NCBI GenBank assembly: GCA_964035575.1
Contig: OZ037892.1
Span: 620,001-684,000, forward strand
Reading direction: 5' to 3'
From: Rhynchopus sp. YZ270_cl-10
Lineage: Eukaryota; Euglenozoa; Diplonemea; Diplonemida; Diplonemidae
DNA length: 64,000 nucleotides
Part shown: piece by piece, positions 1-9,373 of the stretch
Numbering within the stretch: position 1 is the first letter of the stretch
Layout of the letters: each line of letters opens with the position of its first letter
Notes under the pieces: model-generated
Database searches by the model: none
Told to the model about the DNA's origin: nothing
Seen by the model: only the letters and a program-made list of their open reading frames with translations
Made by a program: the position numbers and the translations under genes

Positions 1-1
1 A

Positions 2-1132
2 CGGTGCTTCGCTTCTTGCAAGACCCCTACCTTTTGTGATAAGGTCGGCTCCCGCAGTGCGACCAACACCGTGAAACTCATTGAGGCGATGTGGGGGAAT
101 GACGCAGATGATGACAGCTTTGCAGAGGGTGCGGAGGGGGTCACGCTGTCTGCGGGGTACGAAGATGCGCGGAGGAGACGCCGTTTGATGCAGTGGCTTC
201 ACTCCGCCTCTGACCTGGAGAAGCTCGCGCAGACGAGCAGCGTATACGATCTGGCCCTTAATGGACGTGCTGTGGACGCTGCAAAGCAAAGTCGTCGTGG
301 AAAGAACCCTACCCAGGCTGCGCTTCTCCTTGCAGCGCAGGGCAGTGCGCGGGTCCAGCAGCTCCTCCTCAGCAACACCACCGAGCAGGTGCCCGACCCT
401 GTCCGCCAGCTCCTCGCCCCTACCGACACCCCACACCGCCGCTGGAAGCAGTCCCTCCGACGTCACCTCGAGCTCGCCCCCCGCACAGAGACCCTCAAAG
501 CCTCTCTCCAATCCTTCCTCTCCACCACACAATGCACCCCTGCCTACCACGAAGCGCTTCTCGCAGAACAACGTACCAGACCTCTCTCCACAGAGGAACT
601 GCGTGCGTTGAAGGAAGGTGCAGGGAAACAGGATATTTGCGCGAATTTGCTTCAGATCTGGTGTGGTGGGTGTGGGGAGGAGGATCCTACTGCGGCATTG
701 TGCGATCCTATGACAGCGAGGTACACCCACACAGACTATTCATTGAATTGGCTGGTGTGTCTGTTGTTGTCGGGGACAGATGCGGTGCAGATCGAAGTGC
801 CAGGAGAGCGTTTGCAGATGCTAACCGAGGCGCATGCTGAGCAGCTCATTGCAGCAGGGCAGTGGCGTTGGGCAACATGCATCCTGCTTTCCCTCAGCGC
901 CCCAGACACACGCAAATCTCGTATCACCAAGCTCCTCTCGCAGTACACCAAGGACATCACCCCCTCAAACCCGACCCTAGGCCTTCCCGTCGATTTGAGG
1001 GTGCCCGTGAAATGGATTGCAGATGCAAGCGCTGCGGTAACCCCTGCCGCAATAAACCCTCCAGCACACCCAACAAACCGACCCCCCCTCGGAGGGCTAT
1101 TGGATCTAGATGAAAGCTTGATTTTTTCGTGA
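2..1132 (+). CDS. Nup96/Nup145C-type scaffold nucleoporin, 3' part only
   Basis: The frame is open from the window edge to a TGA, giving 376 residues with the 5' end outside the window. Nup96 is part of the Y-complex (Nup84/Nup107) scaffold of the nuclear pore. The last third matches the Nup96 helical domain: DYSLNWLVCLLL, then an EQLIAAGQWRWATCILLSL segment (family pattern: a QLE..G.W.WA..VLLH helix pair), then LRVPVKWIADASA, which resembles the conserved LRVPAKWI.EAKA of animal Nup96. The N-terminal part of the fragment is charged and helical and was not recognised. The protein stops about 35 residues after the KWI motif in a Pro-rich tail, whereas animal Nup96 continues for roughly 200 more residues. 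It is therefore shortened or spliced further. No AUG start is assigned; the GTG at base 71 should not be read as one. An intron acceptor near base 57 is possible but unproven. Confidence 0.75.
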   Translation, partial: RCFASCKTPTFCDKVGSRSATNTVKLIEAMWGNDADDDSFAEGAEGVTLSAGYEDARRRRRLMQWLHSASDLEKLAQTSSVYDLALNGRAVDAAKQSRRGKNPTQAALLLAAQGSARVQQLLLSNTTEQVPDPVRQLLAPTDTPHRRWKQSLRRHLELAPRTETLKASLQSFLSTTQCTPAYHEALLAEQRTRPLSTEELRALKEGAGKQDICANLLQIWCGGCGEEDPTAALCDPMTARYTHTDYSLNWLVCLLLSGTDAVQIEVPGERLQMLTEAHAEQLIAAGQWRWATCILLSLSAPDTRKSRITKLLSQYTKDITPSNPTLGLPVDLRVPVKWIADASAAVTPAAINPPAHPTNRPPLGGLLDLDESLIFS

Positions 1133-1964
1133 GGGGGGAGGGAATGAGGGGGGTCTTCTTGTTAAGTTGATCAAAAAAAGGGGGGAAGGGATGGTGCATT
1201 GAAAGCATTTTTATTCAAAAAAATAAATGTGCCTCGGGTTGGGGTGGGGGCGTTGCTTGGAGAAGGAGAGTTATCAACAGTATTTTTTTTTTAAACTTTT
1301 CAAAAAAGGGGTACTTTTTTTACTAGGGGTGGGTGAATGGGATCTGCGTGATTCTCCACGCGGACGACCCGGGGGAGAGAAATATTTCTATTCCAAAAAA
1401 AAGCAAAAAAAAAGGACAAAACAAAAACTACAGGGGGGGGACCCAAAAATATGTAAACGAAAGCTTTGTTTCAATCTTTGTGCAATTTTTTTTATGGAAA
1501 TTAGAGATGTGTGAGACCGGATGTGTACATGAGATGCACATTCGTATTTATTTTTTCTCCACATTATTTCCCTCTTGCACTGTCTCCAAACGATTTTCCC
1601 CAATTATTTCAAAGCACTTTGATCTCTTGGATGCCCTCCCCTCCCAAACTCTCCCTCAATTCTCCACCCCTCAAATTCTTTGAGAACTTGAGGGAAAGGG
1701 GGCAAGAGTATCGTACCCCCTTATCTAGAAATCTGTTATTTTTTTTTCCCACCTTTCCCAATGAAAGGGGGGGGATACGTACAAAAAAAAAGGGGGAATA
1801 ATCAGGGTTGATCCTAAGCGTTAAGATCATCCCGGATGCAACTGGGGGGTTGGGAAAGTCAAACACTAAAAAAAAAAGACAAAATTTCAGCAAACAAAAA
1901 TCTACAAAAAAAGAATACAGATTTCCCATTTTCCGACTGCAAGCGAACCCCTCATCCCTTCTCT
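1133..1964. other. intergenic, A/T-tract rich
   Basis: No coding sequence is supported. The stretch is full of A, T and G homopolymer runs, and its short ORFs are low-complexity by-products. At about 1505-1560 there is a faint match to dispersed family F3 (GATGTG, then GCACATTC before a T-rich run). At about 1965 the sequence abruptly becomes nearly identical to the sulfatase-unit leader. Confidence 0.6.
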
Positions 1965-2118
1965 CACCCCCCTAGTTCAGCTTAGCATTGCACCTATCCC
2001 ACCCCCCACCCCCACCCTCATCCACACCTCACAACACCTGCAGGCCTTGTGTTCCTCACTCAACACCACCACCACCACCTCGGACACCACCCCACCCTTT
2101 CCCGCCGTCAACCCTACA
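1965..2118 (+). promoter_or_regulatory. sulfatase leader with likely spliced-leader acceptor (solitary copy)
   Basis: A pyrimidine stretch ends in CCCCCCTAG at about 1975, followed by a C-rich, AG-poor leader to the ATG at 2119. The same block precedes every array copy, where a (CT)11-12 run takes the place of the weaker pyrimidines here. The layout fits a euglenozoan trans-splice acceptor, giving a 5' UTR of roughly 140 bases. An ordinary intron acceptor cannot be excluded. Confidence 0.45.
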
Positions 2119-3558
2119 ATGCGTGTCTCGTTGTACACTGCAGCGGCCTGTGTGCTGCTTGGGTCTGCCTGCGGGCAGGACACACGCCCGAACGTGGTGA
2201 TCTTCATGCCCGACGACATGAAGTTCCTGTGGGACGAAGCACCTGCGGCATCGGTGGCGGCAGGCGAGACACGCAGCAGCAACGGCGGGACGCTGCCGAC
2301 ACCACACATGGACCGCGTCAGAGACGAGGGTGCGGTGTTCACGCGTGCGTACACAGCAGCGCCGAAGTGCACGCCGTCGCGCTTCAGCCTGCTCACAGGA
2401 CGTGACCCCGCACGCAGCGAGTTTGGCATTGCATCAACGACGCAGTCGGCGGAACCTGACTGGGACGGCCGTGTGCAGGTCAGCGTGCCGCACACTAAGC
2501 TGGACGCGGCAGACCTGACACGCAACCTGCAGACGGAGCTGAAGGCAGAGGGCTACGCCACGATCCACGCAGGGAAGTGGCACCTCTTTGCGGGCGGCAA
2601 CGTTGCGCGGGACTACCTGCAGAACTACAGCAAGCTTGTGGCGGACATTGAGGGTGCGGGCTTCACCTCCGTCGCTGCGGCGTACGTGTCGAACATGGGC
2701 AACGAGGGGGCGACGGACGGGAACATCACTTGGTCGCACAACAACGAGTGGGTGGTGGCGTCTGCCCTTGAGTCTGTGGGCGAGGCGGTGGCGGCGGAGA
2801 AGCCGTTCTTCCTGTACATGGCACCGACAGGGCCGCACGGGCCGGACACGGAGGAGGCGATGTTCGACTACTCCCCCAGGGCAACGCCGTCGGGCATGCT
2901 TGCGGCAGACCCTGTCACGACGATGCGTTCGCGTGCGGACGTGTGGGCTGCGGCAGCGGAGACGACCCTGCTGAACCAGGAGACCGCAGCTGGGCACATG
3001 TGGGTGGACGACATGCTCGGTGCCGTGCTGAAGCGCCTTGAGGACCTGGAGGTGCTGGACAACACCTTTGTGGTGGTGTGCCAGGACCACGGGAAGGAGT
3101 CGAAGTCGACTGTTGACGAGGGGGGTGCACGCATCATGCAGGCGGTGCGCTACCCGCCGTCTGTGTCTGCGGGGCACAACGTTGTGTCTGTTGTGGCGAA
3201 CCCGGACACATCGGCGACTGTGCTCGACCTTCTTGGCGTTGACGCGTCGTACTCGCTGGACGGGCGGTCGTGGCTGACGGAGGCGACACTTGGGCGCGTC
3301 CCTCGCAGAACTGTGCCGAAGTTTGTGTCGATGGGCACGGACCGTGCAGTGCTTGCCGGGGACTGGAAGTACGTGGACGGTGCGCTGTACAACCTGGCGT
3401 TGAACCCGCTTGAGGACGTGGACCTGTCTGGAGTGGCTGAGCACAGTGCGAAGCTGGAGGAGATGGCGCTGATGCTTGCCTGCCACGACCTCGACACGTC
3501 TGGACTGAGTGATGCTGTGTGCTCCCCGGGGGTGATCCGCAACGAGTTCCGTGGGTGA
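2119..3558 (+). CDS. secreted formylglycine-dependent sulfatase, solitary copy
   Basis: 479 residues. It hydrolyses sulfate esters; the exact substrate cannot be read from sequence, but polysaccharide sulfate is plausible. Residues 1-20 form a signal peptide. Metal-binding PDD is at 31-33. The sulfatase signature CTPSRFSLLTGR has Cys84, predicted to become formylglycine, and Arg88. Lys153 and His155 (GKWH), His240 (PTGPH) and Asp323-His324 with Lys326 complete the usual active-site set. N-glycosylation sequons are at Asn169 and Asn202. The ATG at 2119 was chosen because it starts the signal peptide; the frame remains open upstream only from a TTG, and one array copy has a single-base deletion in that upstream stretch without harm to the CDS. 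It lies 23 kb from eight further copies with the same protein. No key residue is missing. Confidence 0.95.
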   Translation: MRVSLYTAAACVLLGSACGQDTRPNVVIFMPDDMKFLWDEAPAASVAAGETRSSNGGTLPTPHMDRVRDEGAVFTRAYTAAPKCTPSRFSLLTGRDPARSEFGIASTTQSAEPDWDGRVQVSVPHTKLDAADLTRNLQTELKAEGYATIHAGKWHLFAGGNVARDYLQNYSKLVADIEGAGFTSVAAAYVSNMGNEGATDGNITWSHNNEWVVASALESVGEAVAAEKPFFLYMAPTGPHGPDTEEAMFDYSPRATPSGMLAADPVTTMRSRADVWAAAAETTLLNQETAAGHMWVDDMLGAVLKRLEDLEVLDNTFVVVCQDHGKESKSTVDEGGARIMQAVRYPPSVSAGHNVVSVVANPDTSATVLDLLGVDASYSLDGRSWLTEATLGRVPRRTVPKFVSMGTDRAVLAGDWKYVDGALYNLALNPLEDVDLSGVAEHSAKLEEMALMLACHDLDTSGLSDAVCSPGVIRNEFRG

Positions 3559-5057
3559 ACTGAATGTGTGATGTGTTTTTGTGTTTTATTTATGGTCATG
3601 GCACGCATTTTGATATTTTGTGCTGTTTTTTTATTTTTTATTTTTTGTTGAAATTGTTTGCAGAACGTTTGTGCGGAGAGATGAGATGAAGCGAGAACCA
3701 CACAACACCCGAAGAAAAGAAAAGGTGGCTGTTTCGTTGTTACTGGTATTGTTATCTTGTTGTTGTTGTGACTGCTGTGTCCAGCTTTTTGTTGGTTGAC
3801 GAGACATTACACAACAACAAGCACAGCAAACCACGCCACATCAATGCCACCACTCTTTCGCCTTCTTTACCGTCACCTTCGCGTTGTTTTTGTCAATTGC
3901 TATCACTCTGCATGTTTTGCGTAATGTTCTTCCTTTTTGTGTTGCCTTCGTGTTGCTGTGCAACAAACGAGCCAGGCATGCTTGGGAGAACAAAGGAACC
4001 TTCCACCGAACTTTTCTTTTAATTTCTTTTGCCCCTGCCCTAATGACAAAGAAAGCCTTGAGAGCTGTTGCAGTGTTGCTTCTTCTCACCGGCGTTTTGC
4101 GTCTGCTAGGTGCAGGTGTGCAATACACAACCACACAAGTGCTGGGGAATTCCATTCCCCTAAACACGCTGATATTAAACACCATAGAGTGGTGTCTCTT
4201 CCTTGTCCTTCTTGAAGTGTAGTGCATTCCACACACTTCCAACCAAAGAACCCTTTTTTAGGCGTCTTTTCTGTGCCACTGGGCTCTTGCCCAGAGAGAA
4301 GACCAATTTTTTCCCGGAAAGTTTGAAAGTTAGTTAACACCCTTCAGACACCTCTCCACACCGTTCCGAAGGAACTTTTGTTCACTTTCTTCTTTCGAAG
4401 GCCTTTCTCGGTGCTTCGCTGCACCCAGAACGCAAAAGGGTTGAGTGGAGGTTTGTTGCGTTCAGCATATCGACTCAACTTTTGCCCTATTTTTTTTGTT
4501 CCAGATGTCTGTGTGCATAAAACAAACACATTCATCACGTCTGCTTTACTTTTAGTGCATTGTGCTCTGTGCCGCCCTTGAAACCACCTTGCTGATTATG
4601 AGCAACCTCCATGTGGGGTTGCAGCAGGTTGTGCTGAGCCACCTATATCATTCTCTCCCGCTCAGCACGACTTTGCACAAAAGCACAACACCAAAGAAAC
4701 CCCCACCTAAGTCACACAAGGTTTCTACAAAAGTAAGCCTCAAGGTCCGCACAGTGCACAGTTCTCTCTTTTCTCTCTCTCCCCCTTTCCCTCCCCCCCG
4801 AACAAGAAAATACTTTCAATGCAATCGCCCTTCTCTCATACCACCCTTGTTTAACGTTGCACGTACCCCACCCCACTCATCCACACCTAACACCACCGTG
4901 ATGGAGAGAGAGCCCCTCGGGCCAGCGTTTATCGACAGCAATATGGGGTAGTACGAGAGGAACTACATTTTCCCCTTGCCTCTTAGTATCTAACGGTTGC
5001 CTCCTCTCCCTTACCCCCCTTACCCCCCTTACCAGCACTCCACCCTCGTCACAGAAA
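3559..5057. other. spacer after solitary sulfatase, with a decayed second-unit leader
   Basis: From the stop to about 4640 the sequence is nearly identical to the array spacers. From about 4640 to 4905 it is still recognisably the same spacer and next-unit leader (matching ACCTAAGTCACACAAGG, GTCCGCACAGTGCACAG and CTCATCCACACCT) but clearly diverged. It then runs into the upstream region of the next gene. No sulfatase follows. A 112-residue hydrophobic ORF at 3884-4222 begins with TTG and is not supported as a gene. Confidence 0.7.
4144..4671 (+). other. hairpin-rich block of the sulfatase spacer
   Basis: About nine adjacent inverted repeats lie in 530 bases: 4144-4160 (GGGGAAT/ATTCCCC), 4179-4195 (ACACC/GGTGT), 4214-4239 (GAAGTGT/ACACTTC), 4264-4303 (CTGGGC/GCCCAG inside a 9-bp outer arm), 4363-4375 (GTTCC/GGAAC), 4410-4425 (GGTGC/GCACC), 4428-4463 (GAACGCAA/TTGCGTTC), 4602-4622 (GCAACC/GGTTGC) and 4628-4671 (12 bp with one G-U). 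GTTGAGT at 4440-4446, in the loop of the seventh, is complementary to ACTCAAC at 4473-4479, so a pseudoknot is possible. The block recurs at the same offset (ATG + 2025 to + 2552) in every array unit. It could be a structured 3' UTR or a non-coding RNA; the role is unknown. Confidence 0.5.
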
Positions 5058-7112
5058 ATGCGTACACCCCCTATTCTGTTTGACGCAGTGTTGGTCGCAC
5101 TGTTCGCCTCTTTGCCTTATTTTGGTGCGATAAAAGGTGGATTTGTTATTGACGATGGACGTGCGATCGAGACGAACCCCGACGTAGTAGGTGCCGCAGG
5201 GGACCCTACACTATCCTGGGCTGCGGTGCAAGCGATCTTTGCGAACGACTTTTGGGGAACCCCTTTGACGTCCGCTGCGTCACATAAGAGCTTTCGCCCC
5301 TTCACGGTACTTACCTTTCGTGTTACGAACCTTTTCTTTGGCGGACCACACTACAAAGCGGTGCTCCACGGCAGCAATATCCTTCTCAATGTTTTCTGCT
5401 GTGTTCTCTTCTGGTATTTCCTCCGCTATGCAAAAATCCGTGTGTTGAACTGCCGTAAGGCACAGTGCTTTGCTGCAGCTCTCTTTGCGGTGCACCCGGT
5501 TCATGTTGAAAACGTAGCAAGTCTGGTAGGCCGTGCCGATACTTTGTGCATGATATTCATGATTTGCAACGTTTTGTTTTACTTCGAAGCATTGCATCGT
5601 GGGTGGAGAGTGCACTATGTAGCAGGGTTCTTGCTTAGCTATGTTCTCTCTTGTCTTAGCAAGGAGTTGGGGATCACTGCTTTGGCGGTTTGTGCTGGGC
5701 TTGACTTCGTTGTTAATATCAAAGCAAACCCGAGGAATGTGGTGCTCTGGGTGCGGTTGTGTCTCCTTGGGGTGCTGTCATTGTGTGCGTTGCTGGCGTC
5801 CTCTGCTATCAGAGGTGGTGTGATATCCCCAAACATGTCATTCGAGGATAACCCCATCCACTTCGAAACTGATCCGTACCGCAAGGCACTTCACTACCTC
5901 CTTGTGCACACCCGGTATGCAAGGCTGCTGGTGTTCCCTAATGTGTCCTGTACAGACTGGGGGTACAATGTTATTCCGATGGGGGAGACTGCGGTGCTGG
6001 AGGTGTTAGTGTTGTATGGGCCGTTGGTGGGGTTGTGTGGGGCCTTCTTTGTGGTGAAGGGGAAGGTGGTGACGAAGGCGGTTCTGTGTCTGGTGTGGGT
6101 GGTGGTGCCGTTCCTCCCTGCGTCGGGGGTGGTGCCGGTGGGGACGGTCCTAGCAGAGCGGTTGTTGTTTGTCCCTAGCGCCGGTTTTTGCATGCTGGTT
6201 GGCGTTCTTTTGGAAGAATTTCTCCGATGGCTTGCAGCTTCACCAGACCCATCTTCAATTCCTCCCGCAGCTACGTCAAAGAATGTATCAGAGAAGACGC
6301 TGCGTAACAGAAAGGCAAAAACGGTGGTTTCAGTAGTCGAGTCAACGTCAGCTCCTACCCCCAAAACATCGCTATTTGGGATGTGGGTGTGTGTGCATCT
6401 GTTCGCAGGGTTGATCGCATTGTCAACTATAACCTACAACCGTTCTGAGGATTGGACTGACGAACTGCGTTTGGCCTCACGAAGCGCAGCACATTGCCCT
6501 CAAAGCGCGAAGGTGCAGTTAACTCTGGGTGTCATTGCGATGCAAAGGAATGACCCGCAGGGGGCTCTGCCGCGGTTTAAGGCAGCGCTTTCTATCTACC
6601 CTGGTTATGTTGAAGCGAAGGTAAGCCTTGGGCGTGTCACCATGGGAAGTGGTGATCTCAAGCTTGCGAAGAAGTACCTCACCGAGGCTGTATCCGCGGA
6701 CCCAAACCACCCTGATGGATTGCAGTATTTGGGTGTCGTGAGTGCGCAGCTCGGGGAGAACAGCAACGCCGTGAAATTGCTGGAACAGGCAGTGAAGGTA
6801 CATACAAGCAAAAGACTTCCCCCAGACGCTGGCCTCTGGGGTAACTATGCCACCGCACTGGCCATGCACACAGAGGTGGCCAAGAAAAGGGAGGCCCTCG
6901 AAGCCTTCAAGACAGCATTGAAGATCGGGGGCTCTATACAGGACCAATGCGGGCACTACAGGAACTACATCGCACACCAGCTCACCTTGGTGGAGGTGGA
7001 CGACCTACCACGAAGCCTGGCATACGCAAAGAAACACTGTTCGCTGCCCCCATCGGATATTAAATATTATGAGAAAAGTTACCAAGAGATTCTTCGAAAG
7101 CAGAAGAAGTAG
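5058..7112 (+). CDS. TMTC-type protein O-mannosyltransferase (GT-C fold with TPRs)
   Basis: 684 residues. TMTC proteins are multi-pass ER membrane enzymes that transfer mannose from dolichyl-phosphate-mannose to Ser/Thr of secretory proteins. The first transmembrane segment (about 8-24) leads to the luminal acidic pair Asp32-Asp33 in FVIDDGRAIETNPDV. SHKSFRPFTVLTFR and HPVHVENVASLVGRADTL are the characteristic family motifs. The DUF1736-like segment follows (NPIHFETDPYRKALHYLL, then LLVFPNVSCTDWGYN). Further hydrophobic spans run to about 390, a charged loop and one more span come next, and about three TPR units lie near 480-620. Family members often have more TPRs, so the tail is short. The ATG at 5058 lies just after a (CCCCTTA) tract and two AG dinucleotides. 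The next gene starts only 159 bp downstream, as expected in a polycistron. Confidence 0.88.
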   Translation: MRTPPILFDAVLVALFASLPYFGAIKGGFVIDDGRAIETNPDVVGAAGDPTLSWAAVQAIFANDFWGTPLTSAASHKSFRPFTVLTFRVTNLFFGGPHYKAVLHGSNILLNVFCCVLFWYFLRYAKIRVLNCRKAQCFAAALFAVHPVHVENVASLVGRADTLCMIFMICNVLFYFEALHRGWRVHYVAGFLLSYVLSCLSKELGITALAVCAGLDFVVNIKANPRNVVLWVRLCLLGVLSLCALLASSAIRGGVISPNMSFEDNPIHFETDPYRKALHYLLVHTRYARLLVFPNVSCTDWGYNVIPMGETAVLEVLVLYGPLVGLCGAFFVVKGKVVTKAVLCLVWVVVPFLPASGVVPVGTVLAERLLFVPSAGFCMLVGVLLEEFLRWLAASPDPSSIPPAATSKNVSEKTLRNRKAKTVVSVVESTSAPTPKTSLFGMWVCVHLFAGLIALSTITYNRSEDWTDELRLASRSAAHCPQSAKVQLTLGVIAMQRNDPQGALPRFKAALSIYPGYVEAKVSLGRVTMGSGDLKLAKKYLTEAVSADPNHPDGLQYLGVVSAQLGENSNAVKLLEQAVKVHTSKRLPPDAGLWGNYATALAMHTEVAKKREALEAFKTALKIGGSIQDQCGHYRNYIAHQLTLVEVDDLPRSLAYAKKHCSLPPSDIKYYEKSYQEILRKQKK

Positions 7113-7194
7113 AGGGAGAGGAGGGGATGGGGATATTAGAAAACCATCCCGGTTTGTAGAAAATCTTAGATATAATTGCTCTCCCCGCTCACTT

Positions 7195-7246
7195 CTCAAT
7201 TTTTGTTTGCTTCATTGTATTTGTTTTCTATTCTATTCTCCTTCAG
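7195..7246 (+). promoter_or_regulatory. predicted spliced-leader acceptor for triosephosphate isomerase
   Basis: A T/C-rich tract ends in CTCCTTCAG (AG at 7245-7246), 25 bases before the ATG. Together with the 159-bp intergenic space, this looks like a trans-splice acceptor inside a polycistronic transcript. Confidence 0.5.
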
Positions 7247-7271
7247 AAAAAAACTTAATACACCCCAAACA

Positions 7272-8048
7272 ATGTCGTCGAGGAAGCCATTTATCGGAGG
7301 GAACTTTAAGTGCACCGGCACTGCGTCGTCTTTGACGGCGCTTGTGAAGGCGTTTAACGGAAGCATTGCGGACACGAACCCTGCGGATGTGGACATCGTG
7401 CTTGCCCCGACCGCGCTGTACCTTTCCATGGTGAAGAGCCTTGTGCGCGGGAACATCCAGGTTGCAGCGCAGAACTGTGTTGTGAAGAGCGGTGCCTTCA
7501 CCGGAGAGTACAGTGCAGAGCAGGTGCGTGACTGCGGGTTGGAGTACGTCATTCTTGGCCACAGCGAGCGCCGTGCGATCTACAAGGAGTCGAACGAGGT
7601 GATTGCGGCGAAGGCTGAGTCTGCCCTGAAGCACGGCCTTGCGGTGATCTTCTGCATTGGTGAGACGCTTCAGGAGCGTGAGGCGGGGAGGACCGAGGAG
7701 GTGTGCGCGAAGCAGCTGCAGGATGGACTTCGTGGTCTGCCGCAGTCCGCATTTGACAAGATTGTGATTGCCTACGAGCCTGTCTGGGCCATCGGAACAG
7801 GAAAGGTTGCATCTCCCGAACAGGCCCAAGAGATGTGCCTCAAATCGCGCCAAGTGGTCGGTTCCATTGCAGGTGCAAACGTCGCGAACAACATCCGCGT
7901 CATCTACGGAGGGTCCGTCAACGCAAAGAACGCTGCTGCCCTCTGGGCACAAGGAGACATCGACGGCTTCCTGGTAGGAGGGGCGTCTACTAAGCCGGAA
8001 TTTGCGGATATTGTTCGCGCCTCGCTTAAGCCAAAGAGCAAGCTTTGA
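7272..8048 (+). CDS. TPI: triosephosphate isomerase with C-terminal SKL
   Basis: 258 residues. It interconverts dihydroxyacetone phosphate and glyceraldehyde-3-phosphate in glycolysis and gluconeogenesis. The (beta/alpha)8 enzyme is complete: catalytic Asn and Lys in GGNFKCTG, His in ILGHSERR, Glu in the AYEPVWAIGTGK signature that includes the flexible loop, and the phosphate-binding YGGSVN and GFLVGGAS near the end. The usual GGNWK Trp is Phe here. The last three residues are Ser-Lys-Leu, a canonical type 1 peroxisomal targeting signal, so the enzyme is predicted to enter peroxisome-derived organelles (glycosomes). The ATG at 7272 aligns with the family start; the frame upstream of it is the pyrimidine tract. 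Confidence 0.97.
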   Translation: MSSRKPFIGGNFKCTGTASSLTALVKAFNGSIADTNPADVDIVLAPTALYLSMVKSLVRGNIQVAAQNCVVKSGAFTGEYSAEQVRDCGLEYVILGHSERRAIYKESNEVIAAKAESALKHGLAVIFCIGETLQEREAGRTEEVCAKQLQDGLRGLPQSAFDKIVIAYEPVWAIGTGKVASPEQAQEMCLKSRQVVGSIAGANVANNIRVIYGGSVNAKNAAALWAQGDIDGFLVGGASTKPEFADIVRASLKPKSKL

Positions 8049-8640
8049 GGGGGGAAAAAAAAAGCGAGGAAAAAAAAATGCGTGTTCACAAGGTGTCTAC
8101 GTTGAGAATTCTTCAAAAAAAACAAAAAAAAGGATTGATAGGTGAGGTCTACACTACTGCCAAGTATGCAAATGATATAAGGTAAGAAGTAAAAGAAAAA
8201 AAAAAACGTTTCTCCGTTGTTCCAAAATATTTCAAATAAAGTGGATCACCGAGACTATTTCAATGGTGTATAAAAAGAAAATATGTGCCTCTCTCATCTT
8301 CGCGCAGTCACATAAAGGTTTTGTTGTGCCCCCCCTTTTCTGCTGTTATCTAAAAGGAGTCTGCCATCAACTTCATCTCCCCTCCTCCTCTCCCTCTTCT
8401 AAAACCGATTTTTTTGTCTCTTTTTCTTAATGAAAAACACACGCACCTGCTGATATTGTCAGCCCCCCTCCCTTACCCTATCTATCTCTTCCACCCTTCC
8501 TAAATAATGTTGCTAACGTTTTGTATAATCTGCGAATACGCAAAACGAACAGTTAGTTGTGTCTGGCTCAGGTCTTAACGGTGATTACTCTATTTTAGAG
8601 GTTTTTTTTTTGCCGTCGCGGGTGACGAGTTTTTCTTTTA

Positions 8641-8740
8641 AAAGGTGACTAAACACGAGAGGCTTGATAAATAACCAATGTTCAAAACATTAAGTAATCT
8701 AATCAGACTAAGCACGAGAGGCTTAGGATCGTCTTATGAG
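8641..8740 (+). repeat. two copies of hairpin family F5
   Basis: The first copy (8641-8668) reads AAGGTGACTAAACACGAGAG then GCTTG. The second (8703-8740) reads GACTAAGCACGAGAGGCTTA followed by GGATCGTCTTAT. In the second, CTAAGC (8708-8713) and GCTTAG (8721-8726) form a perfect 6-bp stem around ACGAGAG. Related copies lie near 12765, 13386, 54154 and 59428. Confidence 0.5.
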
Positions 8741-9373
8741 CTTTTCGTTTAAAAGGTGACTGAGTATGACCTCGGATCTTACAATTTTCTCTTTTCCCCC
8801 ATTTTTTTTGTGTGTCATTGCAAAGTGTTATGAGCGTTGCTGCAGATGGGAAAGGCGCGCTCTGATTTCATGTGTTATTCTTGTTTTTCAGGTGACCAAA
8901 CAACGTTCATCTTACAGTTATTTTTTTCTCTCTATACGATGTGTACAATATGTGCAAAAAGGACAGTGGAGCTTGCGCAGGTGGCACTGCACTATTCCAA
9001 CAATTTTTCAACAAAAAAACGTGTTTGTGGCAGGTCTTCCTCTCTCCCCCAGAGAAATGTTAGTAAGCTTAAACAAGAGTCTACACTACAGACAAACTTC
9101 ACCAAAACCAAAGGGTATGTCCCTTTCTTTTTTGTCTTCATTTTGTTTTTGTTTTGTTTTGTTTTGTTTTAATCCTCTGATACAAACAAAGTCATGCCAG
9201 AGCCAACAATAATATCAGCTAGGCGATCTCCTTTGCTGTCCTGCGACCGTCCTGGAGGAGTTTATGTGCTTTTCAAAGATGTGTGCAGGAGAGAGCCATA
9301 CAGTGGTCCAAGAAACATTGCATTTCAAATAAGTTAGGCGGTTTTGAGAGGGGGGTTTTTTGAGGTAATTTGG

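Noticed and set aside
2047-2118. Upstream extension of the sulfatase frame
   Set aside because: It starts with TTG, encodes a Thr run from CACCAC repeats, and is broken in frame by a one-base deletion in array copy 7.
2434-3486. 350-codon minus-strand ORF inside each sulfatase gene
   Set aside because: It mirrors the GC-rich sulfatase codons, is His/Arg/Val-rich without any family likeness, and would oppose the direction of every other gene. The same applies to its array copies.
3884-4222. 112-residue hydrophobic ORF in the sulfatase spacer
   Set aside because: It begins with TTG, its hydrophobicity comes from T-rich DNA, and it ends in the hairpin block. Identity between copies says nothing about coding, as the whole unit is identical.
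8766-9212. 148-residue ATG ORF
   Set aside because: Low-complexity Phe/Ser-rich translation of T-runs starting beside a dispersed repeat, with no recognised family.
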